DNA of 64,000 nt from Aliivibrio sp. (lineage in GTDB: Bacteria; Pseudomonadota; Gammaproteobacteria; Enterobacterales; Vibrionaceae), in assembly GCA_016764915.1 (NCBI GenBank), contig JAESQY010000104.1, positions 62,001 to 126,000 on the forward strand, given 5' to 3'. Positions 7,690 to 16,164 of this stretch are shown in pieces. Each line of letters begins with the position of its first letter. The stretch's first letter is position 1. The translations under genes and the position numbers were made by a program. The notes beneath the pieces are model-generated. The model was not told where the DNA came from. It worked only from the letters and a program-made list of their open reading frames with translations, and ran no database searches.

Positions 7690-8616
7690 TTAAACTCGAG
7701 CAGACCTGGTTCGTTGCCATAATCGTCCATCTATAGCAGACAATCCCAAAGCAATTAGCAGTATTCCGATAAAGTGTATGGCCTCTAATTTTTCGCCCAA
7801 AAATAGCGAGCCAAGAACAATGGCTGAAACAGGAACCAATAGTGTGACTAACAGAACATTGGTTGCGCCTGCAAGTTCTAGTATCTTAAAGTAGAGGACA
7901 TATGCAATTGCGGTAGAGATAACGGCAAGTGCTATAACTGCGGCCCATACGTTAAAACTTATTACAGCGACATCAAGTGGACCATCTATTACTAACGTGA
8001 TGGGTATTAATAATAGCGTTGAGCCAGTTACTTGTCCTGCAGCCGTGAGAATAGGGTTTATACGCATTGTTTTGAATCGACGGCCATAAGCGCCGGCAAA
8101 AGCATAAGATAAAGCGGCACCAATGATGGCCAATTGAGCAAGGAAATCATTGTTACCGTTCTCGAACGCAGGCAGTCCAATCACTACCACAACGCCGATA
8201 AAACCAATCGCTACTCCCAGAAACTTTAATGGCGTTGGCCGCTCATCTGGTAGCAAAAGCCCTGCAACAACAACCGCAAAAATAGGCGTCGCAGCATTTA
8301 AAATTGAGGCAAGACCAGAATCAATTTGGCTTTGCCCCCAAACGATAAGAGCAAATGGGATAACGTTATTTAGTAAACCCATCCCTAAAAATGTGGCCCA
8401 TACATGTAAGCTCTTTGGAGGACGGATCCCCATCACCAATGCAATTATCCATAAGGTAGCAGCGGCAATTCCAACCCTAAGAGTGACAATGGTTAATAGA
8501 GGAAGGTGGTTAACCAGAATACCGACGAAAAAAAATGAACCACCCCATAATATAGAAAGAACTACCAACATTGCCCATACACGACCTGTCATAGCGGTTG
8601 TTATCGATGCTGGCAT
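7690..8616 (-). CDS. DMT/EamA-family exporter
   Basis: A 308-residue inner-membrane protein with about ten helices in two EamA repeats (LSILWGGSFFFVGILV near the N-terminus, AVISTAIAYVLYFKILE in the second half), as in YdcZ/RhaT-type drug/metabolite exporters. It is convergent with the DUF1611-racemase operon, ends eight bases from it, and has no terminator between. This closeness may be chance, but an exporter beside D-amino acid enzymes would make sense. The substrate is unknown. Confidence 0.85.
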   Translation of the reverse strand: MPASITTAMTGRVWAMLVVLSILWGGSFFFVGILVNHLPLLTIVTLRVGIAAATLWIIALVMGIRPPKSLHVWATFLGMGLLNNVIPFALIVWGQSQIDSGLASILNAATPIFAVVVAGLLLPDERPTPLKFLGVAIGFIGVVVVIGLPAFENGNNDFLAQLAIIGAALSYAFAGAYGRRFKTMRINPILTAAGQVTGSTLLLIPITLVIDGPLDVAVISFNVWAAVIALAVISTAIAYVLYFKILELAGATNVLLVTLLVPVSAIVLGSLFLGEKLEAIHFIGILLIALGLSAIDGRLWQRTRSARV

Positions 8617-8762
8617 AAGAGTCCTTATTGAGATGGTTATTATTTTTATAGTCTATCCATACTAGCTATTTATTGATAAACAAAACATCATACTTTTGAG
8701 CTATTTATAGACTTTTACTTTGAAGCCAAAAAGAGAAAGTGCTCTAGCTATGGATAGATAGC

Positions 8763-9167
8763 TTAAGAACCAAGTAATGGTAGGTGTTTGATGGTTTTAT
8801 AGTTCATCGCTAACGTCAAACACTGCCTAATGGTTTCGGTTGGAAGCGGTTCATAAATACTCAATACTATGGCTCTATTTCCTTGAAACTGCAGAACATC
8901 AGAGTGTAATTCTCGAAAAGTGTCCACCAACTTGGTATTACAATTGAAGAAAATAAAATAGTGCTCGGGACTTTTGGGTTTCCAATCAATTCGTATGGCG
9001 CTGCCAGTGTTGACTAAATAACTCGGTTCATCCCATTTAAGGGATTCTTCAACATTACCTAAATTATGCTTTTTGGCAATGTCTATTACTAAGGTGCGAA
9101 TTTGAAGTAATAGTGGTTGTACGTGATTGGGATAATTATCGAATTTGTTCTGAATGCCCGTTTCCAT
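8763..9167 (-). CDS. DUF1801 domain protein
   Basis: A 134-residue protein from the ATG at 9167, which has AGAG nine bases upstream and begins 16 bases after the stop of the preceding gene; a longer frame from 9209 would overlap that gene. The sequence contains EESLKWDEPSYLV and the later SPEHYFIFF block typical of DUF1801, a small YdhG-type fold of unknown function related to iron-frataxin-like scaffolds. It follows the 80-aa gene below in the same direction, so the two are probably one transcript. Confidence 0.75.
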   Translation of the reverse strand: METGIQNKFDNYPNHVQPLLLQIRTLVIDIAKKHNLGNVEESLKWDEPSYLVNTGSAIRIDWKPKSPEHYFIFFNCNTKLVDTFRELHSDVLQFQGNRAIVLSIYEPLPTETIRQCLTLAMNYKTIKHLPLLGS

Positions 9168-9183
9168 GCTGTTAACTCTACTG

Positions 9184-9426
9184 TTATTTGAAGAATTCAG
9201 TACCATCAATATCAGCTAAATCCAATTCTTTGAGTGGAATTTCATATACATCAGCCTGTTGCTGCATGAGCGTTACCATGCGGTGAAGACCCATCATATA
9301 ACCCGCACTATAATCTTCGTCTGATTCATTGTTAGCATCTACATGTTCTTTTATCGCTTCACGCGCATACGCTTTTGTCGTAACACCTAAATGTTGTAAA
9401 TAATTTTTATACTTGTCGTCAGTCAT
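9184..9426 (-). CDS. Conserved hypothetical 80-aa protein
   Basis: A soluble, acidic 80-residue protein with a central segment SAGYMMGLHRMVTLMQQQA that looks like an amphipathic helix pair. I recognise the general type as a conserved hypothetical of Vibrio and Shewanella, but no function is known. It is directly upstream of the DUF1801 gene (16-base gap) and likely co-transcribed with it. Confidence 0.65.
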   Translation of the reverse strand: MTDDKYKNYLQHLGVTTKAYAREAIKEHVDANNESDEDYSAGYMMGLHRMVTLMQQQADVYEIPLKELDLADIDGTEFFK

Positions 9427-9444
9427 AATATTAAACTCTCAGCC

Positions 9445-9564
9445 TTAATCTTCAACAATTTTAGTACCACAATTCTCACAAATAAGATGACGTGAGAATT
9501 CATCCATTGAGGCTAAAAATGAACCAACTGCCCAACCATTAATATAAAATGGTAATGATACACA
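9445..9564 (-). pseudogene. C-terminal fragment of a zinc-ribbon-like protein
   Basis: Between the stop at 9445-9447 and an in-frame TGA at 9565-9567 this strand reads LPFYINGWAVGSFLASMDEF, then SRHLICENCGTKIVED. The CENCG pair looks like half of a zinc ribbon and the phase is protein-like, but no start codon exists upstream; an internal ATG would give only 20 residues. It is most likely the tail of a gene that lost its 5' part. Confidence 0.45.
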
Positions 9565-9639
9565 TCAACTTATCACGCGTGTCTATATAAATTAGTGATT
9601 TAGAACAAATTTGGAAAAAAATAAGACGGAGTTGCCACA

Positions 9640-9993
9640 TTAACCCGCGCGGCTGCCGTTCGGTATATTATTCTCAGGCATGGCTAAACAAGGGCTGATT
9701 TTATCTTCATATCCAATATCAAATAACATTCCTTGTGATAGTTCTCCTGCCATTGTTCGTTCTGGTAAGTTCACAACAAATAACGCCTGCTTCCCTTCAA
9801 TCTCTTGTGGATTGTTGCGCTCTTGTTTTATACCGGAAAGGATCGAACGTGTATGATCGCCAAAATCTACGGTCAGTTTCATCAATTTGTTCGATTTAGC
9901 CACTTCCGTTACCGCTGTAATCGTACCGACTCGAATGTCCAATTTGGCAAAATCATCAAATGTGATGAGTTCCTTTATTGGTGCTGGTTTCAT
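9640..9993 (-). CDS. CsaA/YgjH-type tRNA-binding protein
   Basis: A 117-residue single-domain protein with the tRNA-binding OB fold: FAKLDIRVGTITAVTEV, then KLTVDFGDHTRSILSGI and VVNLPERTMAGELSQGML, ending near the PNGSRAG tail. This is the same domain as the C-terminus of MetRS; free-standing versions (CsaA, YgjH) dimerise and bind tRNA, and CsaA has been proposed to act as a secretion chaperone. A good ribosome site (GGAAG) lies six bases before the ATG. It is a single gene between two degenerate stretches. Confidence 0.88.
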   Translation of the reverse strand: MKPAPIKELITFDDFAKLDIRVGTITAVTEVAKSNKLMKLTVDFGDHTRSILSGIKQERNNPQEIEGKQALFVVNLPERTMAGELSQGMLFDIGYEDKISPCLAMPENNIPNGSRAG

Positions 9994-10080
9994 GAGTTAC
10001 TTCCTTATGTTTTGAACATTATAAAGAGAATCTAATAGTTTTCATTATGCTTGCAAAATCACTAATGTCTATACATGTGA

Positions 10081-10332
10081 TGGTTGATTTTTGGTTTTCA
10101 ATGGGGGGCGGCTGGAGCTGTTTGGGCAACCGTAGTCGCCATGATATTATCTTTGTTATTGGCAATACGATTACAATTCGCTGGCCGCGATCGATTGAAG
10201 CTGCAATTTCACTATGTTCGTTTTAACTGGTCAATTCATAAGCGGTCATTGGCGCTTGGTTTTCCCACCTTCTTATCTCATGGTGGCTTTGCATTATCGT
10301 TTAGTTATTGGTATTTCAATAAACCTAAATGA
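10081..10332 (+). pseudogene. Internal fragment of a MATE efflux gene
   Basis: This frame reads WGAAGAVWATVVAMILSLLL and later ALGFPTFLSHGGFALS, which match the middle of a MATE (DinF/NorM type) multidrug exporter: the end of transmembrane segment 5-6 and the start of segment 7. It opens just after a TGA and diverges after GGFALS, then stops at 10332. Roughly 80 of about 450 residues remain, with neither end of the gene. A complete MATE gene of a different subfamily is at 56383-57720, so this is not a copy of it. Confidence 0.7.
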
Positions 10333-10713
10333 AATAACAAGACTAAAGCTTGATTATTGGTACTGAGCAATACTCGGCCTGATGCATAATATTCAATAAA
10401 ATATGAATTAATTGTTGAGTAATAAATAATAAGGTATATCGAAAATGTGTAATAAAAATCTGAACAGAGTGCGTGTATCTTACTTAGTGAGTCAGATCTG
10501 AGTGCAATAGCACCTAAAAACGTTAGTAAATAATGGGCTTGTCAATAACGTAATACTAAAGTAGGGAGGAATAATAGAAAAAATAATATAATATTCTATA
10601 GGTGTGTATTTATTTATAGATGAGAATGCTTATTTTATAAGGTTTTTATTTCGAATTAATAATCACCATACTCATTCTGATTTATATGGGTTGTCAATAT
10701 AAGGATAAGCATC
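10333..10713 (+). other. Intergenic gap before the cyclic-di-GMP block
   Basis: About 380 AT-rich bases with no gene, terminator or clear promoter. The ribosome site AAGGA at 10701-10705 belongs to the next gene. Confidence 0.5.
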
Positions 10714-13047
10714 TTGCATATGAAAAGAGCAGACAATGAGTTACCAGTACGGAAGCTAATGCCTAAAAAATCAAGTAAGAATGAAGATGACTTCATACAA
10801 AGACTCTCTTCTGAATACAACCTTATTGAACCCACAATGGCCTTTAAAAAAGAGCTCATTGAGGCGCTTGAAAATGAGCAAATAATTCCTTATTACCAAC
10901 CGATTATTAGAAATGAAAGAGTAGGGAAAAGATACTCTCTCGAAGCTTTAGCAAGATGGGTCCATCCTACCAATGGGATCATTGCACCTTGCCATTTCAT
11001 CTCAGTACTAAATGAACTCAATCTGATGGCAAAATTCGGTTATTTTTTTATTGAAAAAGTGTGTAAAGATTATCAGAATTTTGTCCGTGCTGGAGTAAGT
11101 TTAAGTTCAATCTCTATCAATGTTTCGCCACAGCAGTTGTTAGAGGAAGAATTTGTTCATAATGTTAAAGCGATATTAAAAAAATACGATATTGAAGCAT
11201 GTAATATTGAATTTGAAATTGTAGAAGAGATGATCTCTGATGAGAGCGGGCTTATTTATTCACAACTTGAAGCACTCAATGAGTATGGTGTGAAAATCTC
11301 GATTGATGATTTTGGAACTGGATACTCATCTTTGTCTCGATTAAAAAACCTCCCAGTGAGCAAGCTAAAAATTGACAAGTCATTTGTTGATGGAATTCCT
11401 TCAAGTGAAACTTTTATCTGTATTACCAAAACAATTATTAGTTTAGCTAAAGGGTTGAACCTAGAAATTGTGGCTGAAGGTGTTGAATCATCATTACAAG
11501 CGAAATGGTTACTCGATCATGGCTGCGATAATCTTCAGGGGTATCTGATTTCAAAACCAATCAATTATGAGGATACTTTGCGGTTTCTCATTAACCCAAT
11601 AGAACTTCCTTTTGTTAACTCCTCACACTATGAAATCAGTTATCATGATAATACGGTTGATGTTAAGTCTTATGGCAATTGGGACGAACGAATAACCGAC
11701 CATTTTTTCTTAGAGGTCATCTCGATCATTGAGAAAAAAAAGCCAAGCTCTTGGGTGTTTATCATTGATGCTATCAAGATGGACATTGGAACCATCGCTT
11801 TTCAGAAGTCGGTTAAAAAATGGATAAAACTTCTTATCCCGAAGAACCTTATCGCGACACTGTTCATTGTTAAAGAGTATGATCTTTTGCAGTATCAGCT
11901 TGAAATGATGAATGTAGAAAAAAACAATTATAAAAGACGATTTTTTAGCAGCAAGCGTGATGCGATTCAATGGTTAGAAAGAAACTTGTTTCCTTACGAA
12001 AGCATAAGCAGTGAAGCGGTGATCCGAAGCATTTATAACATCACCAATGGCTATGAAAAGGGTTTTGAAAAACAAATAAATCAACTGATCAGCATGGGGT
12101 TAAAACGTTTTCACTTAGACGTTGGGATTTTATCCAAAATTGATGGTGACCGATATACTGTTATTAGTTGTGTGGTTCCTGACACTTTTAAAGTTTCAGT
12201 TGGCGATGAATTTAAACTCACTGACACCTATTGTGACTTTACCTACCAACAAAGAGGCCCTGTTGCTATAGAGCACATCGCGGAAAACGACAGACTTAAT
12301 AAACATCCAGCATACATACAATTAGGGTTAGAGTCATACATTGGTATTCCTGTCTTTTGTGGTGGTGAACCATATGGAACCCTGAACTTTTCTAGTCACT
12401 CCCCACATTTCTGTTCATATAATGAGTTGGATATTGATATCCTTGAGCTTATGGCATCTTGGGTGGGAGCTGAGTTGTCGAGAAGAGCACAAGAGACAGA
12501 GCTTAAAGAACTCAATGTTAAGCTTCAGTACCAATCTTTCCACGACAGTTTGACTGAGCTCCCTAATCATCGAGGGATGCAACAACTCGTCACCAATGAT
12601 CTACACCGAATCACTAGAAATGGAGGGCAAGGGAGCTTTATCATCATTGATATTGACCACTTTAAATATGTGAACGATCACTTTGGCCACAAAATGGGTG
12701 ATGAAGTATTAAAAGCAGTGGCTAAGTGTATAAAAGGGTCGATTCGCCATTATGATTTTGCTGCTCGTATTGGTGGTGAAGAGTTTATCCTATGGTTGCC
12801 TGATACAGAAAAAGGGATTGAGCAACTGGTTGTTGACCGGCTAGTGGATTCACTTTCACGCATTGACTTGATTGATAGAGCTACTACCGTCTCATTTGGT
12901 GTCTGTTATTTTGTGGGAGAAAAATGTGCCACTGAGAATGTTAAAGAGGTGCTTCATGAGTTGTTTCAAAAAGCGGATAATGCGCTTTATCAATCTAAGT
13001 GCAATGGCAGGGACTGCATTACATACTCTCACCACTCAATAGTTTAA
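10714..13047 (+). CDS. EAL-GAF-GGDEF cyclic-di-GMP turnover protein
   Basis: A 777-residue protein with an unusual order: an EAL phosphodiesterase domain first (about 50-300; EALARW at 77-82, then DDFGTGYS and the IVAEGVES segment), a linker, a GAF-like domain (about 435-600) and a C-terminal GGDEF cyclase domain (about 610-770; GGEEF at 687-691). The inhibitory site RxxD is present (RHYD five residues before GGEEF). Both catalytic motifs look intact, so the protein may make or break cyclic-di-GMP depending on the GAF signal. No membrane segment is seen. AAGGA is eight bases before a TTG start; an ATG two codons later is also possible. A PilZ gene follows. Confidence 0.9.
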   Translation: MHMKRADNELPVRKLMPKKSSKNEDDFIQRLSSEYNLIEPTMAFKKELIEALENEQIIPYYQPIIRNERVGKRYSLEALARWVHPTNGIIAPCHFISVLNELNLMAKFGYFFIEKVCKDYQNFVRAGVSLSSISINVSPQQLLEEEFVHNVKAILKKYDIEACNIEFEIVEEMISDESGLIYSQLEALNEYGVKISIDDFGTGYSSLSRLKNLPVSKLKIDKSFVDGIPSSETFICITKTIISLAKGLNLEIVAEGVESSLQAKWLLDHGCDNLQGYLISKPINYEDTLRFLINPIELPFVNSSHYEISYHDNTVDVKSYGNWDERITDHFFLEVISIIEKKKPSSWVFIIDAIKMDIGTIAFQKSVKKWIKLLIPKNLIATLFIVKEYDLLQYQLEMMNVEKNNYKRRFFSSKRDAIQWLERNLFPYESISSEAVIRSIYNITNGYEKGFEKQINQLISMGLKRFHLDVGILSKIDGDRYTVISCVVPDTFKVSVGDEFKLTDTYCDFTYQQRGPVAIEHIAENDRLNKHPAYIQLGLESYIGIPVFCGGEPYGTLNFSSHSPHFCSYNELDIDILELMASWVGAELSRRAQETELKELNVKLQYQSFHDSLTELPNHRGMQQLVTNDLHRITRNGGQGSFIIIDIDHFKYVNDHFGHKMGDEVLKAVAKCIKGSIRHYDFAARIGGEEFILWLPDTEKGIEQLVVDRLVDSLSRIDLIDRATTVSFGVCYFVGEKCATENVKEVLHELFQKADNALYQSKCNGRDCITYSHHSIV

Positions 13048-13120
13048 CATTATTGTTAAATGCATCAATTGCGTCAATACTCTATTATCTACAAATGATA
13101 TTTTGAGTTGAGACAGTTGC

Positions 13121-13852
13121 ATGGAAGCAGACGAAAACGATAACAGCGATAAAAGTAACAGAGAAAAAATCACAACGGGTCCTTCTGGGCTGAATATGAT
13201 TTTTAAAAGCACTTTAGTGCATATTTCGGTAACGACGCCGCTAGGAAAAGGGTTTAAGTGCAATACTCTGTTTGTAGGGACTGATTCACGTAGTTATATT
13301 TTGTTAAAGTTACCGACTATTGGACCTGAAATGCTGGAACAATTCTTCCAAGAGGGTTTTAAAATAGTGGTGAAGGCTATTTCGGAACAGGGAGAAGGCT
13401 CGATCATTATTTTTAGGGCAACGATTAAACACATATGGTTACAACCGATCCCAATTTTAGTTCTTAACATGCCTTCGACCATGAAACTGCATCAACTGCG
13501 GCGTGAACCGCGGTTTGAAGTTGAGATGGAAGCAAATATTCAAATAAAAGAACAAAAAATCAAAGTGAATTTACGTGATCTTTCCAATAATGGCTGCAAC
13601 TTTGTTTTGGATAATCTAGATACTTCTTTTAGCAAAGATGAGTACGTTGTCATTGAAGTGGTTGGCCGGAATACAGCGGAGGTTGTGAGCGTGCTAAATG
13701 GTAGTATTTGTAACTCATATCAGAAAAGCGGACAGACATTTTATGGGGTGGTGTTTGATGCTAAAAGCCGGGAGTCGATCACCTCTTTGCTTGCCAAACT
13801 CATTTTCGATGGTTCCAAAATGTGCTTTCCAGCTTACGATTTAGAAAAGTAA
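13121..13852 (+). CDS. PilZ-domain cyclic-di-GMP receptor (YcgR-like)
   Basis: A 243-residue soluble protein. The N-terminal half resembles the YcgR-N/PilZN domain. The C-terminal half is a PilZ domain with both ligand motifs: RxxxR as RREPR (127-131) and D-x-S-x-x-G as DLSNNG (153-158). Such proteins bind cyclic-di-GMP and change a partner such as the flagellar motor or an envelope complex. It starts 73 bases after the EAL/GGDEF gene and precedes a membrane-anchored coiled-coil protein with a 35-base gap, so the three probably form one output module. Confidence 0.88.
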   Translation: MEADENDNSDKSNREKITTGPSGLNMIFKSTLVHISVTTPLGKGFKCNTLFVGTDSRSYILLKLPTIGPEMLEQFFQEGFKIVVKAISEQGEGSIIIFRATIKHIWLQPIPILVLNMPSTMKLHQLRREPRFEVEMEANIQIKEQKIKVNLRDLSNNGCNFVLDNLDTSFSKDEYVVIEVVGRNTAEVVSVLNGSICNSYQKSGQTFYGVVFDAKSRESITSLLAKLIFDGSKMCFPAYDLEK

Positions 13853-13887
13853 CTCAGAACAATTATGATGTTTAACGGAGGTTTTAA

Positions 13888-14484
13888 TTGGCGCGATTAT
13901 TTATATTCATCTGTACTACCCTATTTTCTTATTCGTCTTGGAGCTCAAGTGAGCCAGAAAACAATGAAACGAATCCATTTTTTTCTGCTCCATTGATTCA
14001 ATTGAATGTCAGTGTAGATACCGCTGGTATCGAGAGGGCAATTGATGATACTAACCAATCAATGTATGAACTGGTTGATGCTCTGAAGCAAGTAGGAGAT
14101 AACAGAGAACTGACCCCAAAGCAGATGGAGGTGATAGCGTTAACGGTGAATAACATTAATCAATTAACAGAATCATCAACTGATGTGATGAAGACACTGC
14201 CTGTAGCGATTGAGTATGCTAAACAAGCAGTAGTGAGTAATAGCCAACTTTTTTATAACGATTTGAAGTTTAACATTCTATTATTGCTTGGGGGTGTGGT
14301 AGCAGCGCTGGTCGTTGTGATTGTTTGCTTATATTGGTTTGTGATCCGACCAATGCAAAATACCATCGTCTCGGCAACCATTAACGTTGTAAGTATGGCA
14401 AAAACCATTGAACTAACAGCAAAGTCACTCGAAGAGAGCAACAAAACCCATGTAAATATTCTGCGTAAGCTTGAACAAGAATAA
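13888..14484 (+). CDS. Signal-anchored coiled-coil membrane protein, unknown
   Basis: A 198-residue protein starting at TTG with a strong site (GGAGG, seven bases upstream). An N-terminal signal peptide (about 1-20) leads to a periplasmic segment rich in Asn, Gln and Thr that should form a coiled coil. A transmembrane helix (about 130-153) follows, then a short cytoplasmic tail with heptad-like spacing. The plan resembles the sensing half of a chemoreceptor without its signalling domain. It sits directly after the PilZ gene and may be the PilZ partner. I do not recognise a family. Confidence 0.65.
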   Translation: MARLFIFICTTLFSYSSWSSSEPENNETNPFFSAPLIQLNVSVDTAGIERAIDDTNQSMYELVDALKQVGDNRELTPKQMEVIALTVNNINQLTESSTDVMKTLPVAIEYAKQAVVSNSQLFYNDLKFNILLLLGGVVAALVVVIVCLYWFVIRPMQNTIVSATINVVSMAKTIELTAKSLEESNKTHVNILRKLEQE

Positions 14485-14486
14485 TG

Positions 14487-14523
14487 AGAGCAAATAATTT
14501 TTTAAAAAACATTGCTCTATTTT
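14487..14523 (+). terminator. Likely Rho-independent terminator
   Basis: AGAGCAA at 14487-14493 pairs with TTGCTCT at 14512-14518, with an inner T6/A6 match, followed by ATTTT. It sits three bases after the stop of the coiled-coil gene. The T tract is short, so termination may be partial. Confidence 0.5.
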
Positions 14524-14568
14524 GTTCAACTATGCTTAAACGAGTCCATTTAGAAAATTGAGGTAATT

Positions 14569-15021
14569 ATGACTATGTCGACAATTATCAGTTGGTGCAA
14601 ATCTTGTCTAGGGCTCCCGCCTCAGTCTATTCATCGAGTCGCAACGGCTCTCTCGGCGGAAGTTCCTGGTAACGACCCACAGCCGGAGTTCTCTGCCTTA
14701 GAGTTGGATGAAGTAAATAAAGTAAAAAAAAGGTTGGTGCATTGGGCTGCTCATCAGAATCAAATTAACTCGCAAATTCTCAATGCATTTTTAAGCTTGG
14801 AAAGAGAGGGATTTGTAAACATTACAGAGAGTGAGCTTAAACAAGAGTTACCCAATATTCCGACTTTTGAGCAAAATTTCAACCAGATGAAAACCATTGC
14901 TGAGCACAATCATGGCAAAGTATTTGAGGTGATTGATGATCAGATTTCTATCTGGAGAGGGGTTGAAGAGCACGTTAGAGCTTATGAAAGAGAAGTGATT
15001 GGTGTTTCTGCTTACTTGTAA
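14569..15021 (+). CDS. Hypothetical 150-aa cytoplasmic protein
   Basis: A soluble 150-residue protein without signal peptide or membrane segment. The first 45 residues look flexible (a Pro/Ser-rich run), the rest is largely helical and charged, with a pattern VKKRLVHWAAHQNQINSQIL. I recognise no domain. It follows the cyclic-di-GMP block in the same direction but after a probable terminator, so it may be separately transcribed. Confidence 0.6.
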   Translation: MTMSTIISWCKSCLGLPPQSIHRVATALSAEVPGNDPQPEFSALELDEVNKVKKRLVHWAAHQNQINSQILNAFLSLEREGFVNITESELKQELPNIPTFEQNFNQMKTIAEHNHGKVFEVIDDQISIWRGVEEHVRAYEREVIGVSAYL

Positions 15022-15121
15022 ACGGCTTAGTGAATTTTAGTGAAAAAAGCACTTTACCTCAACTATACTTTAGGTATTAACCTAGCTTCAAGATAATAAA
15101 TCAATGAACTAGGAGCTTAAT

Positions 15122-15541
15122 ATGATTCAGTTAGAACACGTAAACTTGGTTGTTTCCGATATCCCCAAAATGCTTACTTTTTATCAAGCGGTATTTCCAC
15201 ATTGGTATATCCGTGATGAAGGAAAAGGAGAGTGGAGCGGTAAACCTCGCAACTGGTTGCACTTTGGTGATGAGTATCAGTATATCGCCCTAAGTGATCA
15301 CGGTGAAGGGCAAAATAGAGAGTTAGTCGGCCATCAAGTTGGGTTAGCTCATTTTGCTTACGTAACACATGATATTGACGGTGTTATTAAACGGCTTAAT
15401 GCCGTGGGTTTTTCGATTGCCAAAGATGGCGCAGATGATCCCTACAGGAGAAACGTCTACTTTGTTGATCCTGCAGGTTTCGAAGTTGAATTTGTACAGT
15501 ACCTTAGTGATGTACCAGAGCTGCGTAACCAGTCGAGCTAA
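15122..15541 (+). CDS. VOC-family (glyoxalase/dioxygenase fold) protein
   Basis: A 139-residue protein made of two beta-alpha-beta-beta-beta modules of the vicinal oxygen chelate fold. Candidate metal ligands are His6 (EHVNLVV), the His of GLAHFAYV and the Glu of FEVEFVQ. Family members include glyoxalase I, fosfomycin-resistance enzymes and ring-cleaving dioxygenases, so the reaction is not predictable here. It stands alone between two unrelated genes and has an AGGAGCTTAAT ribosome site. Confidence 0.85.
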   Translation: MIQLEHVNLVVSDIPKMLTFYQAVFPHWYIRDEGKGEWSGKPRNWLHFGDEYQYIALSDHGEGQNRELVGHQVGLAHFAYVTHDIDGVIKRLNAVGFSIAKDGADDPYRRNVYFVDPAGFEVEFVQYLSDVPELRNQSS

Positions 15542-15652
15542 GACCGTTCATTGTATGTATGGTGCTGGGCGCTGAATTGAGTTTATGTTATTGTATTATT
15601 TATAAATACGATGCTGATTCATTGTTAGCGCCATTTTAAATAGATTGAAATT

Positions 15653-16162
15653 ATGGATTACTCAGTTGTAGGTCAAGGGCTTGGTTTGCTAAGCTTTGCT
15701 TTGGGTGTGCTCTCTTTTAAACAAAAAAATGATCGAAAGTTAAAAATCATGATGATGATTTTTAATCTTAATCATATGCTGCACTTTATTTTACTCGGCT
15801 CTGTGTCATCGGCATTTGGATCGTTTATCTCAATCATAAGAACCGGAACCTCTCTCTATACATCGTCCAAATATGTTGCGTTGGCATTTATTGTTTTAGC
15901 CGTCAGCTTAGGCAGTTTAACCATTAACTCGATATGGGATTGCTTGCCAATAGTGGGTGTCTCTATTGGTACCTATGCGCTGTTTGTTTTGCGTGGGATC
16001 CAGATGAGAGTATGCTTACTGTTTGGATCGCTAGTGTGGTTGATGAATAACATTATTGTGGGTTCAATTGGTGGAGTGATGCTGGAATCAACGGTGATCG
16101 TGTTCAATTTGAGAACGATTTATCATTTGAACTGCAGCCGCAAAGCAGCTGCAATGAATTAA
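15653..16162 (+). CDS. YgjV-family inner membrane protein
   Basis: A 169-residue protein with about six hydrophobic helices, starting GQGLGLLSFALGVLSFKQKN and containing a central NHMLHFILLG and a late MNNIIVGSIGGVMLEST segment. These match the Imp-YgjV family of small inner-membrane proteins of unknown function. It is convergent with the helicase gene, with only two bases between the stops and no clear terminator. Confidence 0.8.
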   Translation: MDYSVVGQGLGLLSFALGVLSFKQKNDRKLKIMMMIFNLNHMLHFILLGSVSSAFGSFISIIRTGTSLYTSSKYVALAFIVLAVSLGSLTINSIWDCLPIVGVSIGTYALFVLRGIQMRVCLLFGSLVWLMNNIIVGSIGGVMLESTVIVFNLRTIYHLNCSRKAAAMN

Positions 16163-16164
16163 GG

